64,000 nt of DNA, taken from the NCBI RefSeq assembly GCF_037151175.1, contig NZ_JBBCOR010000010.1:62001-126000 (forward strand), written 5' to 3'. The stretch comes from Asaia sp003994335. GTDB taxonomy: Bacteria; Pseudomonadota; Alphaproteobacteria; Acetobacterales; Acetobacteraceae. Under the pieces are notes generated by a model. That model was not told where the DNA came from. It saw only the letters and a list, made by a program, of their open reading frames with translations, and ran no database searches. The position numbers and the translations under genes were made by a program. Shown here piece by piece: positions 26,856 through 35,843 of this stretch. How positions within the stretch are numbered: the first letter of the stretch is position 1; the number at the start of each line of letters is the position of its first letter.

Positions 26856-27238
26856 CAGACGGCTCCGCGGGAAACTGGACGAACCGTATCCTGGCGACGC
26901 AGGACAGGCAGGCTGAGCACGACAAGAATGGCGATCAGCGTCGGGCCGAACAGGCGCGGGAGCCAGCCCCACCAGTCAAAGCCGCACTCGGCAATGGTCC
27001 AGATCAGTGTACCGGCCCAGGCGAGAAGGAAGAGGTAGCCCCCCAGAAGACGACCCATGGCCATGAGCCCACCCGATGCCAGCAGAACGATGCCGCAGAT
27101 CAGATAATAGGCAGAGCCACCAAGGCTTAGAAGGTAGCCGCCACCAGCAACGAAGATGAGACCGAAAACCACGATCAGGATGGCGAGACCCAGTGCTGCC
27201 CAGTCGCCGATGCGTCTGGGTCTGGAACGAGACGTCAT
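26855..27238 (-). CDS. sldB: Polyol dehydrogenase membrane subunit
   Basis: The 127-residue protein has about four or five hydrophobic helices (LGLAILIVVFGLIFVAGG through LFGPTLIAILVVLSLPVL) with YLICGIVLLASGGLMAMGRLLGGYLFLLAW in the middle. It corresponds to the N-terminal membrane domain of quinoprotein glucose dehydrogenase, split off as in Gluconobacter SldB (about 126 residues), where it is needed for activity and quinone contact. AGGAGG precedes the ATG at 27238; earlier in-frame starts are less likely. It is joined to sldA by a one-base overlap. Confidence 0.88.
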   Translation of the reverse strand: MTSRSRPRRIGDWAALGLAILIVVFGLIFVAGGGYLLSLGGSAYYLICGIVLLASGGLMAMGRLLGGYLFLLAWAGTLIWTIAECGFDWWGWLPRLFGPTLIAILVVLSLPVLRRQDTVRPVSRGAV

Positions 27239-27299
27239 GAATCCTCCTTGAGACAAGGTGCGCAACCTATCCTGAACGCGAACAGAACAGAGCAACACA

Positions 27300-27319
27300 T
27301 ATCAGTGAAAACTCTGATA
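27300..27319. promoter_or_regulatory. Candidate operator upstream of sldBA
   Basis: TATCAG (27300-27305) and CTGATA (27314-27319) form a perfect inverted repeat with an eight-base spacer, 62 to 81 bases upstream of the sldB start. Size and spacing suit a dimeric regulator site. Which regulator binds is unknown; the neighbouring LysR protein is one option. Confidence 0.4.
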
Positions 27320-27425
27320 CGTTTGGTGGGACGCACGGTTTTCCGATCACAGGATAGCGTCTTATAGATCTCTGCAAGGTGTTTTCAGCGCGGGCAGGGG
27401 AAAACGGTCGATGTGGCGGGTTGTC

Positions 27426-28382
27426 TCAGCTTTCCTTCCGGTCGCGCAGGGCTCTGACCACGGATTGCACGGTCGAGAGAATGGTCTCCCTGAGCCATCG
27501 ATGGACCGGATCATTATCGAGTCGCGGATGCCAGGCCTGAAAGCTGACGAGATCAGGCAACGGGAAGGGGAACGCGAAGGCACGTGCCCCAATGGCCTCA
27601 AGCGGTAGACGGCGGATGATGATCTCCGGCAGGGGCAGGATCATGTTCGTCTCGCGCATGGTTTCGATCATGGCATAATCGCTGGGTACGACCAGCGCGA
27701 TACGTCTCTCCAGACCGTATTGCTTGGCTAGGATCGCATCGATAGGCCCGTGGGCACGCCCCTTGCGGGACGTGCTGATGTGATCATAGGCAACCAGTGT
27801 CTGGGGCGTGATCTCCTGCTCCAGGATCGGATGCCCGGCGCGCACCACGGCCTCGAAATGGGTCTGGAACAGGGTTTGCTTCTTGATTTCGGGCAGGAGG
27901 TCTTCGGTGGCGCCGATATAGAGATCGATCGTGCCACGCCTGAGCGCATCACCGATTGAATCCTCCGTTTCCGGCGAGAAAACGATCTGGCAGCGCGGGC
28001 AGGATTCTCTGAGCCTCTCGGCGATGGCGCTGCCGAAGGCTCCGATGAAAAGGTCCCGCGCCCGGATCGTGAAATGGGGGGCGATCTGAGACAGGTCCAG
28101 TCGCGCGCGCGCGCTGACCAGTGCCTCTGCCTCGGCCAGCACTGTCTGCACCCTTCCCAGCAGGTCTTTGGCATAGGGGGTCGCGACCAGATGTCTGCCG
28201 GAGAGCACCAGCAGAGGGTCCCCGAACAATGTGCGCAATGAGGCCAGGTGACGGCTTGTGGCAGCCTCGCTCACCCTGAGCCGCTTTGCCGCGCGTGTGA
28301 CGCTCTCTTCCTCGAGGAGCACCTGAAGCCAACGGAGATGATCGAGCGAATAGCCACGCTTGGCAGGCAGATTTCTGGTCAT
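27426..28382 (-). CDS. LysR family regulator
   Basis: The 318-residue protein begins with the LysR winged helix (HLRWLQVLLEEESVTRAAKRLRVSEAATSRHLASLRTLFGDPLLV) and continues with the substrate-binding fold. Its sequence is closer to the NodD/SyrM-like group, with PETEDSIGDALRRGTIDLYIG. It is divergent from the MFS-HlyD-OMF exporter operon across 141 bases and 187 bases upstream of sldB on the same strand, so it could control either or both. A dyad at 28456-28474 lies in the divergent promoter region. Confidence 0.87.
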   Translation of the reverse strand: MTRNLPAKRGYSLDHLRWLQVLLEEESVTRAAKRLRVSEAATSRHLASLRTLFGDPLLVLSGRHLVATPYAKDLLGRVQTVLAEAEALVSARARLDLSQIAPHFTIRARDLFIGAFGSAIAERLRESCPRCQIVFSPETEDSIGDALRRGTIDLYIGATEDLLPEIKKQTLFQTHFEAVVRAGHPILEQEITPQTLVAYDHISTSRKGRAHGPIDAILAKQYGLERRIALVVPSDYAMIETMRETNMILPLPEIIIRRLPLEAIGARAFAFPFPLPDLVSFQAWHPRLDNDPVHRWLRETILSTVQSVVRALRDRKES

Positions 28383-28455
28383 AAGGCCCGGCTCTTGGGG
28401 TGTTGCGCAGAATGAAAGTGATGTGCCGGACCCTTACGCCAACTGGAAGGATTTT

Positions 28456-28474
28456 TTACCCGGATTGCGGGTTA
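28456..28474. promoter_or_regulatory. Candidate regulator site between LysR gene and exporter operon
   Basis: TACCCG (28457-28462) and CGGGTT with a following A (28468-28473) make an imperfect seven-base dyad around a five-base centre. It sits in the 141-base divergent region, about 50 bases before the MFS start. LysR-type T-N11-A sites often look like this, but binding is inferred only from position. Confidence 0.35.
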
Positions 28475-28523
28475 TTGAGGCGGGGAGGCACCGCTAGAGA
28501 CCGGGCGGAAAGGATGTCGCCCC

Positions 28524-30128
28524 ATGATCGTACCTACGAGGCAGGACGCAAAGGTCCTGCCATCTTCTGCTCCCTTACCCCCCTTCGGGCTCAGAACGAT
28601 CATCGGGTGTCTGGGCATGTTGCTTGCCGTCCATGTCGCTGGCTTCAATGAACATGTCACGGAACTTGGTCTGTCCGATCTGCGTGGGGCCATGCATCTG
28701 GGTCACGATGAGGGAAGCTGGTTCATCTCGCTCTACGAGGCCTTCAATATTGCGGCGATGGCCTTCACGCCGTGGTTCTACATGACGTTTTCGATCTATC
28801 GCTTTGCCTTGTTCATGACGGCGACGCTGGCCCTACTCGCCGTGCCGTTGCCCTTCATGACCGATATGGTTTCCATCGGTATCCTGCGCGCCATGCAGGG
28901 GCTGAGTGCGGGATGTCTGCCGCCTATCCTCATGACGGTCATGCTCAAATATCTGCCGCCGCCGCTCAAGGTTTTCGGCATAGGCGGTTACGCCATGAGT
29001 GCGACCTTCGGCCCCAATCTCGGCATGCCTTTCGAGTCCCTGCTTTTCGAACGTTTCGGCTGGCACTGGCTCTATTGGGAGGTGATGCCGCTGGGTGCGG
29101 TCGCGCTTGTCATGATTGCCTGGGGACTGCCTCAGGACCCGGTCCAGCTCTCGCGTTTTCGCAGCTTCAACTGGCGGGGATTTCTGATCGGCGCGCCGTC
29201 CATCCTCTGTGTCGTGACCGTTCTTTATCAGGGGGACCGGCTCGACTGGTTTCGTTCCCCTCTCGTCACGCATCTGACATTCTGGGGTGGGGCGCTCTTT
29301 CTCGGGTTCCTGATCCACGAATGGCATCATCACAGCCCGTTTTTCCGTCTGCAATACTGGAAGAGCCGCAATATCACGATGTCCCTTCTGTCGCTCGTGG
29401 CGGTTCTGATCGTCTGCGCCTTGATGAACGAAGTCACTACGACATTCCTGGAGGAGATCAAGGGCTACCGTCCCGTTCAGGCGGCTCCCGTCGCCCTGAC
29501 CGTGGCTCTGCCCCAGCTCGTCGTGCTGCCGATGGTTGCGGCGCTGTGCAACATGCGTCGGGTCGATTGCCGATGGGTGCTCGGGATCGGCATGGCGCTG
29601 CTCGGGCTTTCTGCGTGGCTTGGGCTGGGCCTGACATCCGAATGGGTGCGCGACAATTTCTATCTCATTCAGGCCCTTCAGATCTTCGGTCAGCCCATGG
29701 TGGTCATCCCGGTCCTGATGCTGGCCACTCTGGCGCTCGGGCCGAGCGACGGCCCCTTCATCTCGGGCATGGTCAATATGCTCAAGGGTATGGCCAATGC
29801 ACTCGCCTTCGCCCTGTTCTCGATCCTGCTGCGCCGTCGTGAGCAATATCACTCGACCATGTTGCTGGATCATCCCGGCCTGGCGCAGGGGGGCAGCGGG
29901 GCGGATGCGCTGCGCAGGGTGCATGAGATGCTGTCTGCTCAGGCTCTGGTGCTCTCCCTGGTCGATATCCTGTTCGTGGTGGTCGTGATCTGCGCTGTTT
30001 TCGTGGTGTTGACCGCCATTCTTCCCGGTCGCGTCTACCCCCCGGGGAAGGCGCCGAGCGATTGCCCTCCCGGGCCACTCGTTGCCCCGGTGCGGCAGCC
30101 CGCGACTTCACCTCTCGCAACACAGTAA
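28524..30128 (+). CDS. MFS transporter, DHA2/EmrB type
   Basis: This 534-residue inner-membrane protein has about fourteen hydrophobic segments, typical of the DHA2 drug:H+ antiporters. The stretch GILRAMQGLSAGCLPPILMTVM corresponds to the conserved motif C region (antiporter motif), and LGHDEGSWFISLYEAFNIAAMAFTPWF to the first helices. EmrB-like pumps work with an HlyD-type adaptor, and the following gene encodes one. The substrate (toxic organic, acid or dye) is unknown. The divergent LysR gene probably regulates it. Confidence 0.88.
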   Translation: MIVPTRQDAKVLPSSAPLPPFGLRTIIGCLGMLLAVHVAGFNEHVTELGLSDLRGAMHLGHDEGSWFISLYEAFNIAAMAFTPWFYMTFSIYRFALFMTATLALLAVPLPFMTDMVSIGILRAMQGLSAGCLPPILMTVMLKYLPPPLKVFGIGGYAMSATFGPNLGMPFESLLFERFGWHWLYWEVMPLGAVALVMIAWGLPQDPVQLSRFRSFNWRGFLIGAPSILCVVTVLYQGDRLDWFRSPLVTHLTFWGGALFLGFLIHEWHHHSPFFRLQYWKSRNITMSLLSLVAVLIVCALMNEVTTTFLEEIKGYRPVQAAPVALTVALPQLVVLPMVAALCNMRRVDCRWVLGIGMALLGLSAWLGLGLTSEWVRDNFYLIQALQIFGQPMVVIPVLMLATLALGPSDGPFISGMVNMLKGMANALAFALFSILLRRREQYHSTMLLDHPGLAQGGSGADALRRVHEMLSAQALVLSLVDILFVVVVICAVFVVLTAILPGRVYPPGKAPSDCPPGPLVAPVRQPATSPLATQ

Positions 30129-30141
30129 CGGAAATCTCCCC

Positions 30142-31218
30142 ATGGCTTACAAAAAACCGCTCCTGTTTGCGGGATGCACCGCGCTTGTCCTGACCGGTCT
30201 CGCCTGGAGCGCAGATCGCTTCTTTGTCGGGGATGGGCGTCATCAATCTACCAATGATGCCTATATCACCGCCGATTTCACCCGCGTGGCGCCCAAGGTC
30301 GCCGGGCGCATCGACAGCGTGCCTGTTGCGGACAACCAGAAAGTACAGGCGGGCGATGTTCTGGCTCATATCGAGGACAACGATTACCGCACGGCGCTGG
30401 ATACCGCTCGGGGCAAGCTCCGTGCAGCGCAGGCTGATATCGCCAATCTCGCCGCCGCGCAGCAGCGACAGTCAGCTCTGATCGACGCGGCTCTCGCCAC
30501 GATCGAGGCCGATGAGGCTGCCCTGCTTTTCGCCCGACAGAACGCGGCGCGTTATCGGGCGCTCTCGGCGGGAGGTGCCAGCACGATCGAGCAGCAGCAA
30601 GGTGCCGAGGATCGCCAGCGCGAGGCCGTCGCGCGGCTCTCTCGCGACAAGGCAGCCGTGAATGCCGATCGCGCCGGGCTTGCTGTGCTCGCTGCAGAGA
30701 GCGAGCGCGCGCAAGGCGTGCTGATCCAGACGCAAGGCCTTGTGCGTCAGGCCGAGCTCGATCTGTCCTATTGCACCATTACCGCCCCTGTTGATGGCGT
30801 TGTCGGGTCACGTGACGTGCGCGTCGGGATGTATGTCCGCCCCGGCACTGGACTTCTGGCGGTGGTGCCGGTGCGTCAGGCCTATGTAATTGCCAATTTT
30901 CAGGAGACGCAGATGGCTCGTGTACAGACCGGTCAGGAAGCCGACATACGGGTCGACAGCTTTCCCGACGCGGTGCTCCATGCCCATGTCGACAGCGTAG
31001 CACCGGCCACGAATGTCGCCTTTGCCCTGATCCAGCCTGATAATGCGACAGGGAATTTCACCAAGGTGGTGCAGCGTGTCCCGGTGAAACTGGTTTTTGA
31101 TGACGGGCAGCCTCTGGCGCGACGCGTTCGTGTCGGCATGTCCGTCGAGGCCATGATCGATACCGGCGCGCCTCGTAACGGCGCTCACGCCGCCGATGCG
31201 CGCTTTGTGTGGGAGTAA
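30142..31218 (+). CDS. HlyD/EmrA family periplasmic adaptor
   Basis: The 358-residue protein has one N-terminal membrane anchor (LLFAGCTALVLTGLAWSA), a lipoyl-type half (TNDAYITADFTRVAPKVAGRIDSVPVADNQKVQAGDVLAHIED), a coiled-coil hairpin of about 100 residues rich in Ala, Gln and Arg, then the second half-motif (YCTITAPVDGVVG) and a beta-barrel. It connects the MFS pump to the outer-membrane channel encoded next. The start at 30142 lies 13 bases after the MFS stop; the next gene begins six bases after its stop. Confidence 0.9.
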   Translation: MAYKKPLLFAGCTALVLTGLAWSADRFFVGDGRHQSTNDAYITADFTRVAPKVAGRIDSVPVADNQKVQAGDVLAHIEDNDYRTALDTARGKLRAAQADIANLAAAQQRQSALIDAALATIEADEAALLFARQNAARYRALSAGGASTIEQQQGAEDRQREAVARLSRDKAAVNADRAGLAVLAAESERAQGVLIQTQGLVRQAELDLSYCTITAPVDGVVGSRDVRVGMYVRPGTGLLAVVPVRQAYVIANFQETQMARVQTGQEADIRVDSFPDAVLHAHVDSVAPATNVAFALIQPDNATGNFTKVVQRVPVKLVFDDGQPLARRVRVGMSVEAMIDTGAPRNGAHAADARFVWE

Positions 31219-31223
31219 GGGGC

Positions 31224-32723
31224 ATGAGACATTTGTCCCGCACGGCAGGGCTGAGTCTTTTCCTGATCCTGGGGGGATGCTCGGTTGGACCGGAGTTCCA
31301 GAAACACGATCCGGTGGCGGCGTCTCATTGGCATGAAAGCGTGACACCTCAGAAAAGCCACCCGGATGAGCGTGCGCCCGTCGAGGCGCAGTGGTGGACG
31401 CTCTACCAGGATCCGGTTCTGACAGCGCTTGAGCAGGATGTGCTGAGGGCCAATCTCGATCTCAGGGAGGCGGCGCTCCATTTCGAACAGAGCCGTGCCG
31501 AGCGCAGGATCGCAGCCGCGGCGCGCTTGCCTCAGGTGCAAGGCGCCGCCTCTTATGCCCGCGAGCGCGCGAGCACGAACGGCATCCTGAGCCTGCTCGG
31601 TACTGAAGCGGATCAAGATCCGGCACAGATTGCGGACGGAACACAGGGGTTCGGGCCCGCTGCTGCTGCCGGACCGAAGGGTAATCCTGCTTTCAACCTG
31701 CCCCAATACGGCCTCGGCGCGTCATGGGAGGTCGATCTGTGGGGGCATGTGCGCCGCCAGGTCGAGGCAGCGACGGCCTCCATGCGGGCCATGCGGGAAA
31801 TGCAGCGCGATACGCTGGTTTCGCTCATGGCAGAGACCGCGCAGGATTACATTGCCCTGCGTAACGTGCAGGCCCAGACCGAGATTACCCGACAGAGCCT
31901 CGATATCGCCCGTCACAGTGTCGAACTGACCGTTTTGCGTGTGACCCAGGGTACGGCGACGAAACTCGATCTCGCCTATGCGCGCGGGCAGTTGCATGGT
32001 TTTGAAGCCCGCCTGCCCCAACTGCACCGCGAAGAGGTGCACCTTCTTAATGCCCTTGCCTTTCTGATGGCGCGCGAACCGGGTGCCCTGTCACAGCGTC
32101 TTGCGGAGAAGGGCAGCATTCCACCACTCCCGGTATCCATCCCGGTTGGATTACCGTCGCAGCTTGCCGAAAGACGCCCGGATATCCGGGCGGCTCAGGA
32201 GCGTCTGCATGCGGCAACAGCAACAATCGGGGTAGCCATGGCGGATTTCTTCCCACGGATCACGCTGTCTGGCAGCCTGGATGTTCAGGCTCTCCAGTTC
32301 AGCGGTCTCGGCTCCTGGGCATCGCGTCAGTATGGTTTTGGTCCGACCATGACCATTCCGTTGTTCGAGGGCGGGAAGCTTGCGGGGCAACTTGCCTTGC
32401 GCCGTCTGCAGCAGAGGGAAGCGGCCATTGCGCTTCAGAAAACGGTTCTCCACGCCTGGGAGGAAGTCGATGATGCCATGGCCGATCTGGGCACGGCCCA
32501 GGAGCGTCACGACCGCCTGGCCGAGGCGGTTGCTGAGAGTGAGACAGCCGTCAGGGTGGCGCAGCTCCAATATGCCCAAGGGGCGGGAGATTTTCTCAAT
32601 GTTCTGACCACACAGAACGGGCTGCTCGAGAGCCGTAGCGCGCTCTCGGACGCGCGGGCGGAAGTCTCGGTATCGATGGCACGGCTTTATCGGGCTCTGG
32701 GGGGCGGTTGGGCCCGAATATAG
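31224..32723 (+). CDS. Outer-membrane efflux lipoprotein, NodT/OprM type
   Basis: This 499-residue protein has a signal peptide with lipobox LILGGC, so Cys19 would be lipidated, followed by two outer-membrane efflux repeats typical of TolC-like channels: TLYQDPVLTALEQDVLRANLDLREA and SQLAERRPDIRAAQERLHAATATIG. The second repeat ends with LNVLTTQNGLLESRSALSDAR. It supplies the outer-membrane duct of the exporter. The ATG at 31224 follows AAGGGGC. The three genes form one operon with six- and thirteen-base gaps. Confidence 0.92.
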   Translation: MRHLSRTAGLSLFLILGGCSVGPEFQKHDPVAASHWHESVTPQKSHPDERAPVEAQWWTLYQDPVLTALEQDVLRANLDLREAALHFEQSRAERRIAAAARLPQVQGAASYARERASTNGILSLLGTEADQDPAQIADGTQGFGPAAAAGPKGNPAFNLPQYGLGASWEVDLWGHVRRQVEAATASMRAMREMQRDTLVSLMAETAQDYIALRNVQAQTEITRQSLDIARHSVELTVLRVTQGTATKLDLAYARGQLHGFEARLPQLHREEVHLLNALAFLMAREPGALSQRLAEKGSIPPLPVSIPVGLPSQLAERRPDIRAAQERLHAATATIGVAMADFFPRITLSGSLDVQALQFSGLGSWASRQYGFGPTMTIPLFEGGKLAGQLALRRLQQREAAIALQKTVLHAWEEVDDAMADLGTAQERHDRLAEAVAESETAVRVAQLQYAQGAGDFLNVLTTQNGLLESRSALSDARAEVSVSMARLYRALGGGWARI

Positions 32724-32766
32724 CCAGACCAGGGGCGACGCTCCCGGGGGCTGCCGTCCCTTTTGC

Positions 32767-33912
32767 TCAGCCCGCGGGGATAGTGATAACCGCGCCGGGT
32801 GAGTGGCTGGTTGCGGCGAGGGCGGCGAGAATCTGCATCATGGTAAAGCTCAGCTTGCTCCGGAAATCATCATCGCTGATCCAGTACCATCGGCCCCTGT
32901 AGCGTACCTCGTCATAATTATGCTCGGGCGCGGATTTGCCGGAATGGATCACCACATCAGGGCGTGTCTCAATGCCGACCGGGCTGATGGTGGGCAATGT
33001 CCGCGTGGCTCTGACATCCTCTTCCGGGACCTCCATCTCATAGGCGATCTGGGAGAGCATGGCGAACATGGAGCGCGTGAGAATGGCAATCTGCCCCGGC
33101 ACTTTCGGGTAGGGGCCGTAAACGATCTCGGCCTCTTCGGCGTGAGGGTCGAGATGGAGCAGACGACGCACCTCTGCCTGGATGGTGGTCAGGGCGGGGT
33201 CAGAGGTGGCGGTGAGCACAAGATAGGCGTGTTCGGGCTGCGTTCCCGATGGCTTGTTCGCCGAGCCGGAAGGTGGCTGGTCCGCCGTTGCTTTGGGGGC
33301 ATCGGTGGAGATGCGTATGGTCATGGCGCCCTGTACCTGCAACTGGCGCAGATCATGCAGCAGCAGGTAGAAACGGACCGAACCGCCGCCAGTGGGTCCG
33401 GCACCAAGGGCGCGGACATTGGACAATCCGTCGATCGACTGCGCCGTCAGGCGCAGGAGTGTGTCGATAGGCAGACCACCGAGGCTGAGTGGCATGATGA
33501 CTACGGGTGAGATGGGCCGGATGACGTTTTCGGCATATTGCTGCCCGGTCTCGGGCTGATAGGTGAAGGTTGGGCTCTCCTGCAGCGTGGCTGTGCTGCT
33601 GCCGAAGAGATAGCTTCCGACACCTGAAGGGAACGCATTGAATCCGCCATTGACCGAGCGATTGAGCTGATAGCCCGCGATGACCTGAGTTGTATCGAGA
33701 AAGGTCGGTGGATCGGCATAGCGGATACGAATGATGTTGAGCAGCATCGCATGTTTTTCCGCCTCGCCCAGCGCGCGCGAGTAATCGAGCTGATCATGCG
33801 ACAGGCGCGAAGGGCCGATCGTGATGCAACCCGACAACATCAGGGGCAGGAGGCTGGGCAGCAGCGCGCGGAACACCCCCGGGCGAGGGCAGGGAAAACG
33901 GAGCATGATCAT
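32767..33912 (-). CDS. Large lipoprotein of unknown family
   Basis: The 381-residue product has a signal peptide ending in the lipobox LMLSGC, at about residue 29, so it should be anchored to a membrane. The mature region contains EAEKHAMLLNIIRIRYADPPTFLDTTQVIAGYQL and VVIMPLSLGGLPIDTLLRLTAQSIDGLSNVRALG, and ends with a YDEVRYRGRWYWISDDDFRSK domain before a hydrophobic tail. I recognise no named family. Proteins of this sort occur in acetic acid bacteria as hypothetical. It converges on the exporter operon. ATG at 33906 is an alternative start. Confidence 0.7.
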   Translation of the reverse strand: MIMLRFPCPRPGVFRALLPSLLPLMLSGCITIGPSRLSHDQLDYSRALGEAEKHAMLLNIIRIRYADPPTFLDTTQVIAGYQLNRSVNGGFNAFPSGVGSYLFGSSTATLQESPTFTYQPETGQQYAENVIRPISPVVIMPLSLGGLPIDTLLRLTAQSIDGLSNVRALGAGPTGGGSVRFYLLLHDLRQLQVQGAMTIRISTDAPKATADQPPSGSANKPSGTQPEHAYLVLTATSDPALTTIQAEVRRLLHLDPHAEEAEIVYGPYPKVPGQIAILTRSMFAMLSQIAYEMEVPEEDVRATRTLPTISPVGIETRPDVVIHSGKSAPEHNYDEVRYRGRWYWISDDDFRSKLSFTMMQILAALAATSHSPGAVITIPAG

Positions 33913-34052
33913 GGGTGTCTCTGGCTTAGCGTATCCTTGGAGAGGGTTGCCAGCCCGTAATGAACGTTTTGCGTTCCACGGGCCGGGGGAGGGGAAAGCT
34001 GAAGCACGGAGCTGACCGGATCGCAGGGCTGGCACACAGTATTTCTTCCCCT

Positions 34053-34904
34053 TCAGGGCTTGGGCGCCTGCTCTGTGGCCAGAATAGCGGCCAGACCTTC
34101 ACGGTAGCTCGGGAAGCGCCATCGACGGTCGAGGCTCCGTTGGGTCAGGCGGCTGTCGACCACGCGGCGCTCGGACCAGAAGCTGCGTGCCATGGGGCTC
34201 AGGCTTTCCCAGGCCTCATCCAGCGACAAGCGTTGAGGCAAAGGAGCGTTCGCCAGACGAGCGGCCTCTTCGAATACCGCGGCCTGCGGGCTTGGCGCGT
34301 CATCGACGAAGTTCAGAATGCGGCATCCTGAGGCGGTGGAAATGGCAGCCATGGTGCCCTCGGCGATATCGTCTCGATGGATGCGGCTGAACAGATGGTC
34401 TGGCGCGTCGATCAGTCGGGCCTTGCCGGAGCGCAGGGTATCGAACGCCGAGCGGCCGGGCCCATAGATCCCGCCCAGTCGCATGATATCACAGGCGATG
34501 GATCTGCGACGGGCCAGTTCCTGCCATGCCCGCTCGGCCTCGACGCGCGCGCGGCTGCGTGTCTGGCCGGGTGAGACTGGCGTCGTTTCATCCACATGTG
34601 CGCCCTGACGGTCTCCGTAAACGCCGGTAGTTGAGTAATAGCCAATCCATCGCAGGGTCGGGCTTTCCGACAGAAGGGGGGCGTATCGGATAAAGGCGGG
34701 ATCGCCCGACTCCGATGGCGGCGCGCTGATCAGAAGATGGGTTGCCTCACCAAGTGCAGAACCAGCCTCATCGAAAGCGATCAGTCCCGATCCCTCTTCA
34801 GGCACGCGCCTTGTGCCGGTCACGCGCCAGGCTTGGGCTCTGGCAAGCGGCACGACGGCGGATGCTGAATAGCCCTGACCCAGGATAACAAGGTGAGGTG
34901 GCAT
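34053..34904 (-). CDS. NAD-dependent epimerase/dehydratase-like protein, YeeZ type
   Basis: The 283-residue protein starts with LVILGQGYSASAVVPLA, a nucleotide-binding loop with GxGxxA spacing, and contains WIGYYSTTGVYGDRQG and RLGGIYGPGRSAFD, the extended-SDR pattern with a Ser/Tyr near STTGVYG. It resembles the YeeZ group, whose substrate is unknown. The ATG at 34904 has GGGAG upstream. Its start is 54 bases from that of the divergent TPR gene. It could act on a nucleotide sugar, but this is a guess. Confidence 0.75.
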   Translation of the reverse strand: MPPHLVILGQGYSASAVVPLARAQAWRVTGTRRVPEEGSGLIAFDEAGSALGEATHLLISAPPSESGDPAFIRYAPLLSESPTLRWIGYYSTTGVYGDRQGAHVDETTPVSPGQTRSRARVEAERAWQELARRRSIACDIMRLGGIYGPGRSAFDTLRSGKARLIDAPDHLFSRIHRDDIAEGTMAAISTASGCRILNFVDDAPSPQAAVFEEAARLANAPLPQRLSLDEAWESLSPMARSFWSERRVVDSRLTQRSLDRRWRFPSYREGLAAILATEQAPKP

Positions 34905-34958
34905 GAAAGCTCCCATTCGCGCTTGACCGCTGACGCGGTGGCGCGCCAATCACACTGT

Positions 34959-35789
34959 ATGAAACATGGTTTTGGAGCCTTGGCGATAGGAAGCGTTCTG
35001 GGAATGGGGATGGCGGCTGCCAGCCCGGCCCCGCAGAACCTTGCCCAATGCGTGGCTTCGCTTCCTGACACGCCCGATCTGGTGCAGGAGGCAGCACAGA
35101 ACTGGCTGCGCCGCGGCGGCGGCGGCGAGGCACGGGACTGTCTCGCGCAGGCCGATCTGGCGCTCGGAGACTATCGCGAGGCGGCGCAGCAATACGAGAC
35201 GCTCGCCATGCAGGGTGGGCCTCGCAAATCGCTGTCGCCTCAAGGCCGGAGAGCCGGCCAGCCTGAGGCAGGGAGCGAGGGGGAGCGCGAGGCAGGCTAT
35301 GCTGCCCGGGCGGCGGAAGCGTGGTTGCTGGCGGGCGATGGCGCTGCGGCAGAACGTGCTGCGCGTCAGGCGTTGCTCGTTTCATCGTCATCGCCGGGCA
35401 AGGTGCGGTCCGATCTAACCTTGCTGCTGGCGCGCAGCCTGTCCATGCAGGGCCATTATGCGGCTGCCATACAGGCGCTGGGGGTCCTGCCCGACAACGG
35501 CAAGAATACCGATCCCGTTCTGGTGCGGGCGCTCGTGCTGCGCGCCGGGGCCTATCGCCAGCTTGGGCGCAATGCCGATGGGCTGGTGGATGTCACCCGG
35601 GCCCTGACGCTTCAGCCCGACGATATCGAAGCCCTGCTAGAGCGCGGCATCCTCAATGTCCGCCTGACCCGCTACGCACAGGCCCGCAGTGACTGGGATC
35701 GGGTCATCGCACTCGCCCCGGACGGACATGAAGCCTATCTGGCTCGTCAGGACGAGGCTGTTCTGGATTCAGATCCCGATCAGGACTGA
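34959..35789 (+). CDS. Exported TPR-repeat protein
   Basis: This 276-residue protein has a signal peptide (MKHGFGALAIGSVLGMGMAAAS) and several tetratricopeptide repeats, the clearest being PVLVRALVLRAGAYRQLGRNADGLVDVTRALTLQP and DIEALLERGILNVRLTRYAQARSDWDRVIALAP near the C-terminus. TPRs scaffold protein contacts in the periplasm. A poly-glycine stretch (RRGGGGEARD) and a charged low-complexity loop (GRRAGQPEAGSEGERE) interrupt the repeats. I place the start at 34959 on the signal peptide; no good ribosome binding site is visible. Confidence 0.75.
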   Translation: MKHGFGALAIGSVLGMGMAAASPAPQNLAQCVASLPDTPDLVQEAAQNWLRRGGGGEARDCLAQADLALGDYREAAQQYETLAMQGGPRKSLSPQGRRAGQPEAGSEGEREAGYAARAAEAWLLAGDGAAAERAARQALLVSSSSPGKVRSDLTLLLARSLSMQGHYAAAIQALGVLPDNGKNTDPVLVRALVLRAGAYRQLGRNADGLVDVTRALTLQPDDIEALLERGILNVRLTRYAQARSDWDRVIALAPDGHEAYLARQDEAVLDSDPDQD

Positions 35790-35843
35790 GCAGTTTCCCG
35801 GCGCTGTTCGGCATTCCGTCCTGCCGCCGCCGGAATTCCCCGG

